From Candidatus Chlorohelix allophototropha (GTDB lineage Bacteria > Chloroflexota > Chloroflexia > Chloroheliales > Chloroheliaceae): DNA of 64,000 nucleotides. Shown here piece by piece: positions 36,384 to 45,112 of this stretch. Both the position numbers and the translations under genes were made by a program. Numbering within the stretch: position 1 is the stretch's first letter; every line of letters starts with the position of its first letter. The DNA lies in contig NZ_CP128400.1 in NCBI RefSeq assembly GCF_030389965.1, forward strand, positions 1,550,001-1,614,000, in the 5' to 3' direction. The notes under the pieces are model-generated. The model saw only the letters and a program-made list of their open reading frames with translations. It ran no database searches and was not told where the DNA came from.

Positions 36384-36983
36384 ATGGCAATATTGACTGC
36401 ACAAGCCTATGCCGCCAAAGATTTTAATCTCGCCGGGCTTAATGGCATATCAGATAAAACACTTGAAATACACTTTGCACTCTACAAGGGTTACGTGACC
36501 AACACTAACACCCTTAATGAGCAAATTGCCGACCTGATCAACAACGGTAAAATCGGCACTCCTACCTACGCTGAATTGAAACGCCGCCTGGGTTTTGAAT
36601 ACAATGGAATGGTGTTGCACGAATACTACTTCGGTAACCTTAAGAATGGCGGTAGCGATGCTCCCAAGAGTGGCAAATTGATTGATGCCATCTCTGCTGG
36701 ATATGGCGATTACGAAACTTGGAAGAACGATTTTGTAAAAGTTGGAGCAATGCGCGGTGTGGGTTGGGCGGTAGCTTACCAAGACCCTAGCTCAGGGCGT
36801 ATTTCTAACCATTGGATTACTCTCCATGAAGATGGCAACCCGGCTGGTTACAAGCCGATTCTGGTTATGGACGTATGGGAACATGCTTTCCTGTTAGACT
36901 ATAAACCTGCCGAACGTCCCAAATATATTGAAGCCTTCTTCACCAATATCGACTGGTCTGCCGTAGAAGGTCGCTTACTGTAA
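36384..36983 (+). CDS. Fe/Mn superoxide dismutase family protein
   Basis: 199 residues. Metal ligands His30, His79, Asp163 and His167 (the last two in VMDVWEHAF) are all present. The segment before the last strands (MRGVGWAVAYQDPSSGRISNHWITLHEDGN) differs from the usual GSGWAWL...NQ pattern, so it is a divergent branch in which the usual second-shell Gln is not evident. Converts superoxide to peroxide and oxygen. AAGGAGG precedes the ATG at good spacing. Confidence 0.9.
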   Translation: MAILTAQAYAAKDFNLAGLNGISDKTLEIHFALYKGYVTNTNTLNEQIADLINNGKIGTPTYAELKRRLGFEYNGMVLHEYYFGNLKNGGSDAPKSGKLIDAISAGYGDYETWKNDFVKVGAMRGVGWAVAYQDPSSGRISNHWITLHEDGNPAGYKPILVMDVWEHAFLLDYKPAERPKYIEAFFTNIDWSAVEGRLL

Positions 36984-36986
36984 AGT

Positions 36987-37313
36987 ATGCCGTACGAGAA
37001 TCAGCCGCCACCGGAGAGTACTCTTGTTCCTGAAAACAGCGAGAACCGCCAGTCCGGGGCGGCTGTTTCTATTAATGAAGAATCCCATGCCGAGCATTAT
37101 GAATATACCCGGCGACATCTCCGCAAAGATGAACTTAATAATCGCTATAGTCAGGTAGTGCGTGAGATGGAAGAAGCCGGTTGGGAATTCGCCTCTATCA
37201 AGGCTACCTACGGTTATGTGCGAACCTTCTGGGAGCAAGAAGGGCGTGGACCGTTTCACGGTTGTTACCTGATTTTTCGTCGCAGAACCTCACGAGAATT
37301 GCCAAACCCCTGA
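36987..37313 (+). CDS. Small conserved protein, DUF4177-like
   Basis: 108 residues. Basic-acidic N-terminal tail, then NRYSQVVREMEEAGWEFASIKATYGYVRTFWEQ and a final strand CYLIFRRR, matching the W-E strand and arginine-rich end of DUF4177-type domains. It starts three bases after the superoxide dismutase stop and has no separate ribosome site, so it is probably translated by coupling. Function unknown; a second such protein is encoded at 20587-20943. Confidence 0.55.
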   Translation: MPYENQPPPESTLVPENSENRQSGAAVSINEESHAEHYEYTRRHLRKDELNNRYSQVVREMEEAGWEFASIKATYGYVRTFWEQEGRGPFHGCYLIFRRRTSRELPNP

Positions 37314-37573
37314 ATCTGATATAAAATAATCGCTAATAGTTTACTACTTCCTGCCTGAAAATTGCCACTAATTTCCTATTAAGGTTTTAAAGTTCTAACT
37401 GTTGTACAGTTAATTACAGCAAAAACCCTGTTCTAGGCAGCCACAAACACGCTAAAGTTCTTATGCAGTATAGAAAATCCATTTAATTGCCAGAACAGGA
37501 CAGGAACAAAACTCTAGCTGATTTTGAATAAGAAGTGACCCTCACGCTATCAGATTCTGTGAATTAATTTAAT

Positions 37574-37596
37574 CCTGTTCGAACACCTGGTAAAAT
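37574..37596 (+). promoter_or_regulatory. Promoter of the MFS gene with a palindrome in the spacer, in the 311-bp gap 37314-37624
   Basis: Extended -10 TGGTAAAAT (37588-37596) with weak -35 TTTAAT at 37568-37573. The spacer holds the perfect 10-bp palindrome TGTTCGAACA (37576-37585). Related GAACAGG/CCTGTTC elements sit upstream at 37427-37433 and 37493-37507. No gene is visible in the rest of the gap. Confidence 0.4.
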
Positions 37597-37624
37597 TAGT
37601 ACTCCCGAAAAAGAGAGGTACACT

Positions 37625-39106
37625 ATGCACGGTATCAGCACAGGCAGTTCGGGTATCAATTCACCACAACAATCAGAAGCGCCTTTTCGTTTTATGAATT
37701 ACATCTGGATTTCGTTATACTGGTTTGCGCTTTCATTTTTGTGGGGCGGTTTTCTGAGTATAGTATTGCCGGCTTTAAACAAGCCACTGGCAGAACCTAT
37801 TTTTGGCAATAACTATGAAACGGCGCGTGGCATCCTCAGTTCAATCGGATTAATTATCGCAATGTTCGTACAGCCTTTATCGGGTGCAATCAGTGATAAT
37901 TCCTCTCACCCGATGGGGCGGAGGCGACCTTTCATTATCGTGGGTACTCTTGGTGGGTTAGGTGCGTTAGCTCTTTGCGCGTTAGCTTTTAACTGGTGGA
38001 TTTTATTACTCGGTTATTGTATCTTGCAATTTACCGATAACACGGCACAAGGCGCATACCAAGGTTTGATGCCGGATACTGTGCCGGAAGGAAAACGAGG
38101 GCGAGCTTCCGCTTCTCTGGCAATAGCACAGCTTTCAGGGACGCTGTTCGGCGCGGTAGTGCCGGGTATTTTACAGGGAATGATGGGTGATATAGATGGC
38201 TCGCGCCTGATGTTGTTGCTGAACGCGGTGATATTTGTTATCGCTATGTCGCTGACTGTAATCTTTGTTAAGGAAAAGCCCTACCACCCAACGGTTAAAA
38301 TTTCGCCGATGCGTGCTGGTTTCAATATGTTTGGCGGGTTGCGAAAGTATCCAGACTTTTTAATCCTAATGGTGGCGCGTTTTCTGTTTCTAACTGCGCC
38401 TGCCTCGATTTCGCTTTTCGCTAAGTCTTTTCTGGAGCGCGAGGGTTTCATCAAGCCTAAAGTTAACGCTGCCGGTCTTCCGGTAGATGCCGATGGCTTA
38501 GTGTTGCTTGACCCTTCCAAGTATGTGATAGAAGCCGGTTTCACTTTGAGCATCTTGCTTGGTTTGGTGATTATCGGGGCGGTGGTGGCTTCGTTTCCTG
38601 CTTCGCTGCTCTCGGATAAAATCGGGCGCAAGAAGGTAATTTATCTGGCTTCTGTGTTCGGTCTGATAGGCGGTTTGGGGCTGTTCATTCCGCGTATCAT
38701 GATGGCTAATGCGGTACAAGAGAGCCTGAAGCTTTCCGGCTTTGTCGAGCAACAAGCCTACCTCGATACAGTACGCCCCGGCGCTACTATACTCGTAATC
38801 GTTTTCGGCGCATTTATAGGTACCTCATGGGGTTCGTTTATGTCGGTGGACTGGGCTTTCGCCACAGACCTAATACCGCTTTCGGAAGCCGGACGTTTTA
38901 TGGGATTGAGTAATCTTGCCACTGCCGGTTGCCAAGCGTTTGGCGCATTTGTGGGCGGGTTTATAGTAGATAGCAGTTTGGGCTATAGCGGTTTGTTCGT
39001 GGCAATAGCCTTGTACTATCTGATAAGTATCACTATCCTGACGCGCGTAAGGGAAACCCGTGGGCGTGGGGCGCATCCGCTGAATGAGGGTGAAGTGTTA
39101 GCCTGA
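37625..39106 (+). CDS. MFS transporter (glycoside/sugar-type)
   Basis: 493 residues with 12 predicted helices. Loop 2-3 has SDNSSHPMGRRRPFIIVG, the GPH/SLC45-like form of the MFS signature. A roughly 50-residue loop sits in the middle (residues about 275-305). It probably imports a sugar or similar solute by cation symport. GAGAGG precedes the ATG. It forms a single-gene unit between an operator-bearing promoter and a terminator. Confidence 0.88.
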   Translation: MHGISTGSSGINSPQQSEAPFRFMNYIWISLYWFALSFLWGGFLSIVLPALNKPLAEPIFGNNYETARGILSSIGLIIAMFVQPLSGAISDNSSHPMGRRRPFIIVGTLGGLGALALCALAFNWWILLLGYCILQFTDNTAQGAYQGLMPDTVPEGKRGRASASLAIAQLSGTLFGAVVPGILQGMMGDIDGSRLMLLLNAVIFVIAMSLTVIFVKEKPYHPTVKISPMRAGFNMFGGLRKYPDFLILMVARFLFLTAPASISLFAKSFLEREGFIKPKVNAAGLPVDADGLVLLDPSKYVIEAGFTLSILLGLVIIGAVVASFPASLLSDKIGRKKVIYLASVFGLIGGLGLFIPRIMMANAVQESLKLSGFVEQQAYLDTVRPGATILVIVFGAFIGTSWGSFMSVDWAFATDLIPLSEAGRFMGLSNLATAGCQAFGAFVGGFIVDSSLGYSGLFVAIALYYLISITILTRVRETRGRGAHPLNEGEVLA

Positions 39107-39116
39107 AATTAGAAAA

Positions 39117-39140
39117 GCGGGGTGTAAAAACCCCGCCCTT
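39117..39140 (+). terminator. Weak intrinsic terminator after the MFS gene
   Basis: 7-bp stem GCGGGGT/ACCCCGC (39117-39123 and 39130-39136) with a short, C-interrupted T tail. Confidence 0.6.
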
Positions 39141-39176
39141 TGCATAGGTATCTTACAATATTCCAGAGTTTGGTAT

Positions 39177-39650
39177 TTAGACTAACGTTTGAAGTTGCTG
39201 TTCAAAGCGGTCAAGCGCTTCGGTCAGCCCTGCCTCCATACCAGAACCAAGCATGCCATCACGATCCTCCACCGTTTGGAAGACCATTCTATCTGTCATC
39301 AATGTTTTGCCGTTGTTGTCTTCGAAAGTCACCGTTTCGAGCAAAACATGTCCCGGCATGCCTTCAAATTCAAATGTGAAGACCAACCTTTCCGGCGCTA
39401 CAATAGCATGATATACACCGTGGAAAGCGAATTCATCTTCTTCTTTTGCGCGTTGGACATATCGCCAAATGCCGCCCGTTCGCACCTCCATCTTGTCAAC
39501 GGTAGTGACATACTTGCTTGGTCCCCACCACTTCGGTATCACATCTGGATTAATATAAGTTTCGAAAACGAGGTTACGGGGCGCATCGAAAACCCGCGTA
39601 ATAACGATTTCCTGTTTTCCCGGTTCAGCAATAAGCTTTATTTTTGACAT
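39177..39650 (-). CDS. SRPBCC (AHSA1-like) protein
   Basis: 157 residues, AHSA1 branch of SRPBCC: EIVITRVFDAPRNLVFETYINPDVIPKWWGP at the N terminus and GMEAGLTEALDRFEQQL in the C-terminal helix. Small-molecule-binding fold of unknown ligand. It is the last of three genes transcribed with an ArsR regulator, a common bacterial arrangement, and is a paralogue of the gene just upstream. Confidence 0.88.
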   Translation of the reverse strand: MSKIKLIAEPGKQEIVITRVFDAPRNLVFETYINPDVIPKWWGPSKYVTTVDKMEVRTGGIWRYVQRAKEEDEFAFHGVYHAIVAPERLVFTFEFEGMPGHVLLETVTFEDNNGKTLMTDRMVFQTVEDRDGMLGSGMEAGLTEALDRFEQQLQTLV

Positions 39651-39670
39651 GGGGTTATGCTCCTTAATGG

Positions 39671-40171
39671 TTAATTGAAACTATCGGCGAGTTTGTCGAA
39701 GGATTCGTTCCAACCCGCTTCTGTCATTTCTCTCATCTCACCAGCCGGAATCCCACTATGACGCAGCGTTAACTTGGTCTTGCCTTCAAACTCTTCAAAA
39801 GTCGCCGTTACCAAAAATTCCTGTGGCCAGTCTCCCGGCATCCCGTAATACGATGCAGGAACTACGTTACCTTTCTCATCTGCAAAGTTGTCGGTGCAAA
39901 CTAAACGCGATGGTGGTACGATTTCTCGGTAAACACCGGTGCTCCAGTAGTCCTTGCCATCGGGACCTCGCATGCAGCAGTGATAAGAACCACCCACTCG
40001 CAAATCAATCTTGCATACAGGTGCGATGAAGCCTTTTGGTCCCCACCATTGCATCATAAGGTTTGGATCAGTCCATGCCTTGAAAACAAGTTCTCTCGGT
40101 GCGTCGAAAATGCGTGTGATTACAATTTCTTGTTCTCTCAAGGTTGAGGTAGCCGTATTTATGTCATCCAT
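39671..40171 (-). CDS. SRPBCC (AHSA1-like) protein
   Basis: 166 residues from the ATG at 40171, where AAGGAG precedes it by eight bases; longer in-frame starts lie inside the regulator gene. EIVITRIFDAPRELVFKAWTDPNLMMQWWGPKGF is the AHSA1 start; the C-terminal helix is EAGWNESFDKLADSF. It overlaps the ArsR stop by eight bases and is 20 bases before its paralogue. Confidence 0.88.
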   Translation of the reverse strand: MDDINTATSTLREQEIVITRIFDAPRELVFKAWTDPNLMMQWWGPKGFIAPVCKIDLRVGGSYHCCMRGPDGKDYWSTGVYREIVPPSRLVCTDNFADEKGNVVPASYYGMPGDWPQEFLVTATFEEFEGKTKLTLRHSGIPAGEMREMTEAGWNESFDKLADSFN

Positions 40172-40496
40172 CTTTATGCTCCTTATCTTTACCTTGTAAT
40201 TCTTGAAGATACTGATCAAGGCGATCAAGCCGCACTTCCCATAAATGGCGGTAAGATTCCAGCCAGCCATCAATCTCGGCTAACGGATCAGTTTGTAGTT
40301 CGTACCAGCGACGTTGGGCATCCTGACGCACGCGCACTAAACCCACTTCCCGTAGCACACGCAAATGCTTCGAGATACCGGGCTGACTCATCTCCAGCAA
40401 ATCTACCAACTCGCCAACTAGGCGAGGTTGTTCGCGGAGTAAGTCCAAAATACGTCTGCGCGTTGGGTCTGCCAATGCCTCAAAAGTTGTCATCAT
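40164..40496 (-). CDS. ArsR family transcriptional regulator
   Basis: 110 residues. Winged-helix HTH (FEALADPTRRRILDLLREQP ... SQPGISKHLRVLREVGLV). It has no Cys metal site, so it is the AHSA1-linked, non-metal type. The -10 of a good promoter ends seven bases before the ATG with no ribosome site between, so the mRNA is probably leaderless. It heads a three-gene operon with the two AHSA1 proteins and likely represses itself. Confidence 0.92.
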   Translation of the reverse strand: MMTTFEALADPTRRRILDLLREQPRLVGELVDLLEMSQPGISKHLRVLREVGLVRVRQDAQRRWYELQTDPLAEIDGWLESYRHLWEVRLDRLDQYLQELQGKDKEHKDG

Positions 40497-40502
40497 AGAA
40501 CA

Positions 40503-40532
40503 AATATACCATATTGGTTATATAACTGTCAA
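40503..40532 (-). promoter_or_regulatory. Promoter and candidate operator of the arsR-AHSA1 operon
   Basis: On the - strand TTGACA (40527-40532), 18-bp spacer, TATATT (40503-40508). An imperfect inverted repeat TATACCA/TGGTTATA (40505-40522) overlaps the -10 and spacer, a position suited to ArsR repression. Confidence 0.65.
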
Positions 40533-40593
40533 GGCATATAAAGAATCAAAAAAAGAGACCTATAAGGTCAATTAGAAAAACAAGAAAGAGAAT

Positions 40594-40631
40594 GGGCACA
40601 GCGTGAATGCCAGAAGTGATACGCTGCGCCC
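40594..40631 (-). terminator. Terminator of the ferredoxin-NADP reductase gene
   Basis: 10 paired bases with one mismatch (GGGC-A-CAGCGT with ACGCTG-C-GCCC, 40594-40604 and 40621-40631), then T/C-rich sequence on the - strand. Confidence 0.6.
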
Positions 40632-40641
40632 AATTTTGATT

Positions 40642-42036
40642 TTATTTGTTGATAACTTCCAGCATATCGGGTACGCGATAGAATTTAACACGTGGGCTGC
40701 CTTTTTGCTCACCACGCGCTATTTCGGCTTTGTTAATAACATGCCAATCAGCGTAAGTGACATATTTGATGCCACGTTCCTGCAACAGGTTTTCTATCAA
40801 GACAGGGTTGCGGTTTTCATCAGCGATACCGTCAAGTTCAGATACATCTTGTACCGCTGAAACGACTGTGGCAGCCGAATCTGGCTTGTTAGTACCAATG
40901 ATGCCGGAAGGCCCACGTTTCGCCCAACCCACTACATATTCGCCTGCAACTACTGCTCCGCCTGCGCTTTCGGTTACGCGCCCGGCGACATTGGGGATAA
41001 TGCCGCTTTTCGAGTCGAAAGGCACATCCGCCAACGGTGCGCCCTTGTAACCTACTGAGCGGAAAATCATACCCACTTCCAACGTTTCGTATTCGCCAGT
41101 ACCAACGGCTTTGATGCTGCCGTCCGCACCTTTTTCAAGTCGGTTTTTCTCAATCTTGACTGCCGCTACCTTACCATCCTTGCCGATAACTTCTACCGGA
41201 GAAACGAGATAGCGGAACTCAACCTTGCGATCACCTTTTACATGTGGATTGGTGGCATACTGACGCATAGTTTCTACGTTCTTGGTTGCACTCTTGTCGC
41301 TGGGTAAGGCAGCCGCGCTATGTTCGTCCAGTTCGAGGGCAGCCGGGTCAATAACCACGGTTACGTTCGGGAGTTCGCCAAATTCCTTGAGTTCGGGATG
41401 GGTGAAAGCTGCCTGAACCGGACCGCGCCGCCCTAATAAAATTACTTCTTTTACCTTGCTCTGGCGCAATTTTTCGATGGTGTAATCGGCAATATCGGTT
41501 TTTGCCAATTCGTCCGGTTCGGTAACAAGGATACGGGCTACGTCCATTGCCACGTTGCCGTTACCAACTACTGCGACTCGCTCGCAGGAAAGATCAAATT
41601 CAAGGTCACAATAATCAGGGTGGGCATTGTACCAGCCTACAAAGACGGTGGCAGGATAGCTATTTTCCAAATCCTCGCCCGGAATACCCATTTTACGATC
41701 GGATTGTGCCCCAACCGCATAGATAATCTGGTCGTAATATTTTTTTAGGTCGGCGTGGGTAACATCTTTACCTAAGGTTACGTTGCCAAAATAACGGAAG
41801 TTAGGGTTTTCCGCCGTTTTGTCGTAAATGCGGGTGACGGCTTTAATTGATTGGTGATCAGGAGCAACGCCTTCCCGCACCAACCCATAGGGTGTGGGGA
41901 ATCGGTTGAACATATCAACCTGTACAACTAAGCCGGATGTTTTGAAAAGCGCTTCGGTAGCATAAAACCCTGCGGGACCTGCCCCGATGATTGCCACGCG
42001 CAACGGACGTGACTCTGTACCTAGTTTTTGTTCCAC
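40642..42036 (-). CDS. FAD-dependent ferredoxin-NADP+ reductase (FprA/adrenodoxin reductase type)
   Basis: 464 residues. FAD motif RVAIIGAGPAGFYA at the N terminus, then NRFPTPYGLVREGVAPDH, the NADP motif VVGNGNVAMDVARIL and VILLGRRGP. The C terminus holds GWAKRGPSGIIGTNKPD, the FAD contact of this family. It moves electrons between NADPH and ferredoxin in the cytoplasm. The start is a GTG with GAGGA seven to eight bases upstream. Single-gene unit. Confidence 0.92.
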   Translation of the reverse strand: MEQKLGTESRPLRVAIIGAGPAGFYATEALFKTSGLVVQVDMFNRFPTPYGLVREGVAPDHQSIKAVTRIYDKTAENPNFRYFGNVTLGKDVTHADLKKYYDQIIYAVGAQSDRKMGIPGEDLENSYPATVFVGWYNAHPDYCDLEFDLSCERVAVVGNGNVAMDVARILVTEPDELAKTDIADYTIEKLRQSKVKEVILLGRRGPVQAAFTHPELKEFGELPNVTVVIDPAALELDEHSAAALPSDKSATKNVETMRQYATNPHVKGDRKVEFRYLVSPVEVIGKDGKVAAVKIEKNRLEKGADGSIKAVGTGEYETLEVGMIFRSVGYKGAPLADVPFDSKSGIIPNVAGRVTESAGGAVVAGEYVVGWAKRGPSGIIGTNKPDSAATVVSAVQDVSELDGIADENRNPVLIENLLQERGIKYVTYADWHVINKAEIARGEQKGSPRVKFYRVPDMLEVINK

Positions 42037-42104
42037 TAGCTATTCCTCAATTCTGTTCCTGGTGGTTGTAATTTTTAGTCAGTAAGTCCTCTATCGTTAT
42101 GGAT

Positions 42105-42113
42105 ATAATACCA
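42105..42113 (-). promoter_or_regulatory. Extended -10 promoter of the reductase gene, in the 335-bp gap 42037-42371
   Basis: TGGTATTAT on the - strand, giving a leader of about 60 nt. The gap also contains an 8-bp inverted repeat GCCAACCT/AGGTTGGC (42231-42238 and 42260-42267) just past the PH-like gene, without a T run. No gene is visible. Confidence 0.4.
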
Positions 42114-42371
42114 CATTGTGACAATTTGCACTTAAGGTTAGTGGAAGGAAAATAAGGATTTTCTGTCCCGAAAAAACTTGGTAATTGCACCTTGCTTTGA
42201 CAATAGGTGAGCCTACACATTCACGACCAAGCCAACCTTAGTCAGTTTGGGTGGCTTTGAGGTTGGCGTACCAGCCGTAATGTTACCAAGAATATAGCAT
42301 AATCCGTTATCTGAAAAGGCAACCGATCGCCAAGGTAAACTTCTCCCAAGCGATAGGGAAATTGCAACAGG

Positions 42372-42926
42372 CTAATTCTGGTTGTTGGTGCGCAAAATTT
42401 CGGTGGTAGGGTCGGGATACGTGGTGTAGAGGTCGATAGCGCGCAACAACTGGTTCATACGATGGTCGTAAATCATATGCTGCCGCACGGCGATTTTGCG
42501 CCCATTTTCCGCTTTTATCACCAACAAGCCACGCTTACCACCGGCAGTAGTTTGCGGCAACATAATATAATAGGTGAGCAGCAATTCAAGACCGGGCATA
42601 GTTTCACGTAACTCGTCCGCCTTATTTTGCGCTTCATAAACGTCCACTATTTCAAGCCACTTAATTTTGGTTTCGCCGTGCTTGCGACTATAAGCGGAGA
42701 GATATTGAGGTGTAATGGTTATACGCTGGCGGGTGTTGAATGAATACCAGATGTAGTAAATCAGACTTACTTCGAGCAACGCAACCAGCAGCGCAGGGAT
42801 AACCCACCAAAAATTATCGGCAACCTTGAGGAATAGGGCAAAGGTGGTTGCTGCACCCATAAGAGTAAAGAAACCTGCAAAAAGTACTCGTGCCAGCAGA
42901 GTTTCGCTGAAAGTGGTGGTTTCCAT
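42372..42926 (-). CDS. Membrane protein with PH-like domain
   Basis: 184 residues: two N-terminal transmembrane helices (near 14-35 and 40-62), then a roughly 100-residue strand-rich domain (RITITPQYLSAYSRKHGETKIKWLEIVDVYE) typical of bacterial PH-like domains, ending in a polar tail. Function unknown. It starts three bases after the peptidase stop, so it is in the DtxR-peptidase operon. Confidence 0.6.
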   Translation of the reverse strand: METTTFSETLLARVLFAGFFTLMGAATTFALFLKVADNFWWVIPALLVALLEVSLIYYIWYSFNTRQRITITPQYLSAYSRKHGETKIKWLEIVDVYEAQNKADELRETMPGLELLLTYYIMLPQTTAGGKRGLLVIKAENGRKIAVRQHMIYDHRMNQLLRAIDLYTTYPDPTTEILRTNNQN

Positions 42927-42929
42927 TGA

Positions 42930-44084
42930 TTATGCCACCGTAAGCTGGCCGTTTAGCCGGGTAATTTCCAACACAATTGCGGCGGCACGGTACAAATCGC
43001 GTACATCTAACCATTCGTTGACAGTGTGGATAGCGCGCATACCGGTTCCCAGATTGGCGCAGGACAAGCCCTTTTTGTTGAAAATGTTAGCATCGCAACC
43101 GCCCATCATTTCCATCGGCTGCACCTGATATTCCAGATTGCGGGCGGCACGTATCACTAACTGCACAATTGGCGAATCTTTGCTGAGGTTCATACTGTCA
43201 TAACTGCGTTCGATGTGAGATTCTACGCTGGCGCTGAGTACCTTACCCTCTACCTCAACCTGATAACGTGCCGCCGCTGCTTTAAAACATTCGTCCATGT
43301 GCGCTACTTGCTCATCGAGTTTGGCTTCGTTTAGGCTACGCGCTTCGCCATGCAATACCGTTTTATTGGGGATAATATTGGTGGGTCCGCCGCCATGTAT
43401 GAAGCCGATGTTGGCAGTGGTTTCGTGGTCAATTTTACCTAGCTTCATGTTAGCCAACGCTTCACCGGCAATTTTGATGGTGCTGATACCTTTGTCAGGA
43501 GCCATACCCGCATGCGCTGCTACCCCGTTAATTGTCCATTCCATATGGGCGCTGGCTGGTGCTTTGATAAATAGATAACCTACATCATCGCTGTCTAACA
43601 CAATGCCGTACTTTGAGTTCAAGCGAGTTGCATCTAGAAATTTTGCCCCTAGCAAGCCTACTTCCTCGCAAATAGTAAAGACCGCTTCAATTTCACCGTG
43701 CGGTATATTCTTTTCGATTAGAGTACGGATAACTTCTACGATGATGGCGCACCCACTCTTGTCGTCACCACCTAAAATAGTTGTGCCATCGGTGCGGATA
43801 ATGTTACCCTCGATAACAGGCTTGACCCTTTCGCCCGGTATAACCGTATCCATATGCGCTGCTAGAAAAAAAGCCGGAGCAGCGGGATTATTAGCAGGTA
43901 AACGACAAATCACATTCCCGGTGTTACCGCCCACGAACTCATCGGCAGCGTCAATCTCCACGCTTGCGCCCAATTCTTCCATAACTGCTTTAAGTTTCAA
44001 CGCCACTTCGCGCTCTTTGCGACTGTGGCTATCAGTGGTAATCAAATCCAAAAAATGTTCTTTAAGGCGGGCTTCATTTATCAT
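42930..44084 (-). CDS. M20 family peptidase (PepT-like)
   Basis: 384 residues from MINEARLKEHF; longer in-frame starts overlap the upstream regulator. Metal-site motifs AAHMDTVIPG, TTILGGDDKSGCAII, TICEEVGLLGAKFLD with the catalytic Glu pair, LDSDDVG, and the late C-terminal His region (GMRAIHTVNEW). A dimerisation domain lies between (about 180-295). Family members cleave di- or tripeptides; the exact substrate is unknown. It lies 41 bases after the DtxR gene. Confidence 0.9.
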   Translation of the reverse strand: MINEARLKEHFLDLITTDSHSRKEREVALKLKAVMEELGASVEIDAADEFVGGNTGNVICRLPANNPAAPAFFLAAHMDTVIPGERVKPVIEGNIIRTDGTTILGGDDKSGCAIIVEVIRTLIEKNIPHGEIEAVFTICEEVGLLGAKFLDATRLNSKYGIVLDSDDVGYLFIKAPASAHMEWTINGVAAHAGMAPDKGISTIKIAGEALANMKLGKIDHETTANIGFIHGGGPTNIIPNKTVLHGEARSLNEAKLDEQVAHMDECFKAAAARYQVEVEGKVLSASVESHIERSYDSMNLSKDSPIVQLVIRAARNLEYQVQPMEMMGGCDANIFNKKGLSCANLGTGMRAIHTVNEWLDVRDLYRAAAIVLEITRLNGQLTVA

Positions 44085-44125
44085 TGAAATTGGTTTCCTC
44101 GCTAGGACGTATTTATTATTGGTTT

Positions 44126-44833
44126 TTAGGCGGGCGTAACCCATATTTTGCTGGCAATTTTAATACCTATCGTCACTTCATGCCCCTCTTCGGTCATAGC
44201 CGAGAGAGTTTCACGAAAAGGCGAACTACTTTTGACGGTGAAGATTACGCCCGGCATCAAATGATGTTCTTGTAAATAGCGCAATAAACCCGGTTCATGT
44301 TCGGCTTCCTCGGTTATACGCAGTAGCACTACCTTCACGCCGATGGGCGTTTGGTCGAGCGGATGTGCTTCTTCCGGCAATATAAAGCCGCTGCCGGGTA
44401 TTGGATTACCATGTGGGCAGGTTTTAGGATTGCCTAGAAAGCGGGTCAGGGCTTTTTCCACACTTGGAGAAATAGCATGTTCAAGACGACAAGCTTCTTC
44501 ATGAGCGGCTTCCCAATCAAATTCTAGCACATCTACCAGCAAACGTTCTAGCAAACGATGGCGGCGCGAGAGTGAAAGCGCCACTTCTTCGCCCAATTCG
44601 GTCAGGCGAATACCTTTACTTTTCTCATCTACCATTACAAAGCCATGATCTTTGAGGCGGTTTATGGTAGCGTTTACAGTGGGTGGTGATACATTCATGC
44701 GCTCGGCAAGACGGGCGGCAATTACCGGTTTGCCTTCCTCAAGAGTCATATTATGAATTGACTCACAATATTCTTCTACTACTTCTGTGACCTTGGGGTC
44801 TTTATTCTGATCGCGTTGGGCGTTTAATGTCAT
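44126..44833 (-). CDS. DtxR/MntR family metal-dependent regulator
   Basis: 235 residues. N-terminal winged helix (VIAARLAERMNVSPPTVNATINRLKDHGFV), a dimerisation domain with the conserved RRHRLLERLL, LEFDWEAAHEEACRLEHAIS and CPHGNPIP metal-site segment, and a C-terminal FeoA/SH3-like domain. It senses Fe or Mn and represses uptake genes. The nearest candidates in its operon are a peptidase and a PH-like protein, with no metal transporter, so its targets lie elsewhere. Confidence 0.92.
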   Translation of the reverse strand: MTLNAQRDQNKDPKVTEVVEEYCESIHNMTLEEGKPVIAARLAERMNVSPPTVNATINRLKDHGFVMVDEKSKGIRLTELGEEVALSLSRRHRLLERLLVDVLEFDWEAAHEEACRLEHAISPSVEKALTRFLGNPKTCPHGNPIPGSGFILPEEAHPLDQTPIGVKVVLLRITEEAEHEPGLLRYLQEHHLMPGVIFTVKSSSPFRETLSAMTEEGHEVTIGIKIASKIWVTPA

Positions 44834-45034
44834 TGCTTTCTCCTGGGTAGCATGAGAGGTGCAGACCCAGCCTTATTTTATCAAATCTTGCAAGGTTTAT
44901 AAAGAAAAAAGGCGGTAGGTGGGTGTGCGTCCAAATCAGTGGTACGTGCTGTGTGGGTTAACAGTTTCGACAAGAGGCTGCTATCTGCTTTGTAGCCACC
45001 TATTTGTATATGATATTTAAAGTGCAAAATATAA

Positions 45035-45065
45035 AGAGCCGCTGCTGGATAGGAGCAGCGACTCT
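45035..45065 (-). terminator. Terminator of nrdJ
   Basis: 12-bp stem with one mismatch (AGAG-C-CGCTGCT, 45035-45046, with 45054-45065) and 7-nt loop, followed by T-rich sequence on the - strand. The rest of the 279-bp gap to the DtxR gene shows no gene. Confidence 0.75.
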
Positions 45066-45112
45066 GTACAGGCTATGAAGGCCGATGCGGAAGGAGGGTA
45101 GTCAATCCAAAA

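Noticed and set aside
37576-37590. TTCGAAC as a tRNA T-loop
   Set aside because: The bases on either side cannot form the 5-bp T stem and no acceptor or anticodon stem fits.
39189-39647. ORF of 152 codons on the + strand opposite the AHSA1 gene
   Set aside because: Antisense shadow of a recognised SRPBCC gene without its own ribosome site or family features.
42360-42372. TTGCAACAGGCT near 42363 as a second MITE end
   Set aside because: No matching inverted copy within 300 bases and no flanking repeat.
43603-44139. ORF of 178 codons on the + strand opposite the M20 peptidase
   Set aside because: Antisense shadow of a complete, well-recognised gene, with Ser/Pro/Arg-rich composition and no motif.
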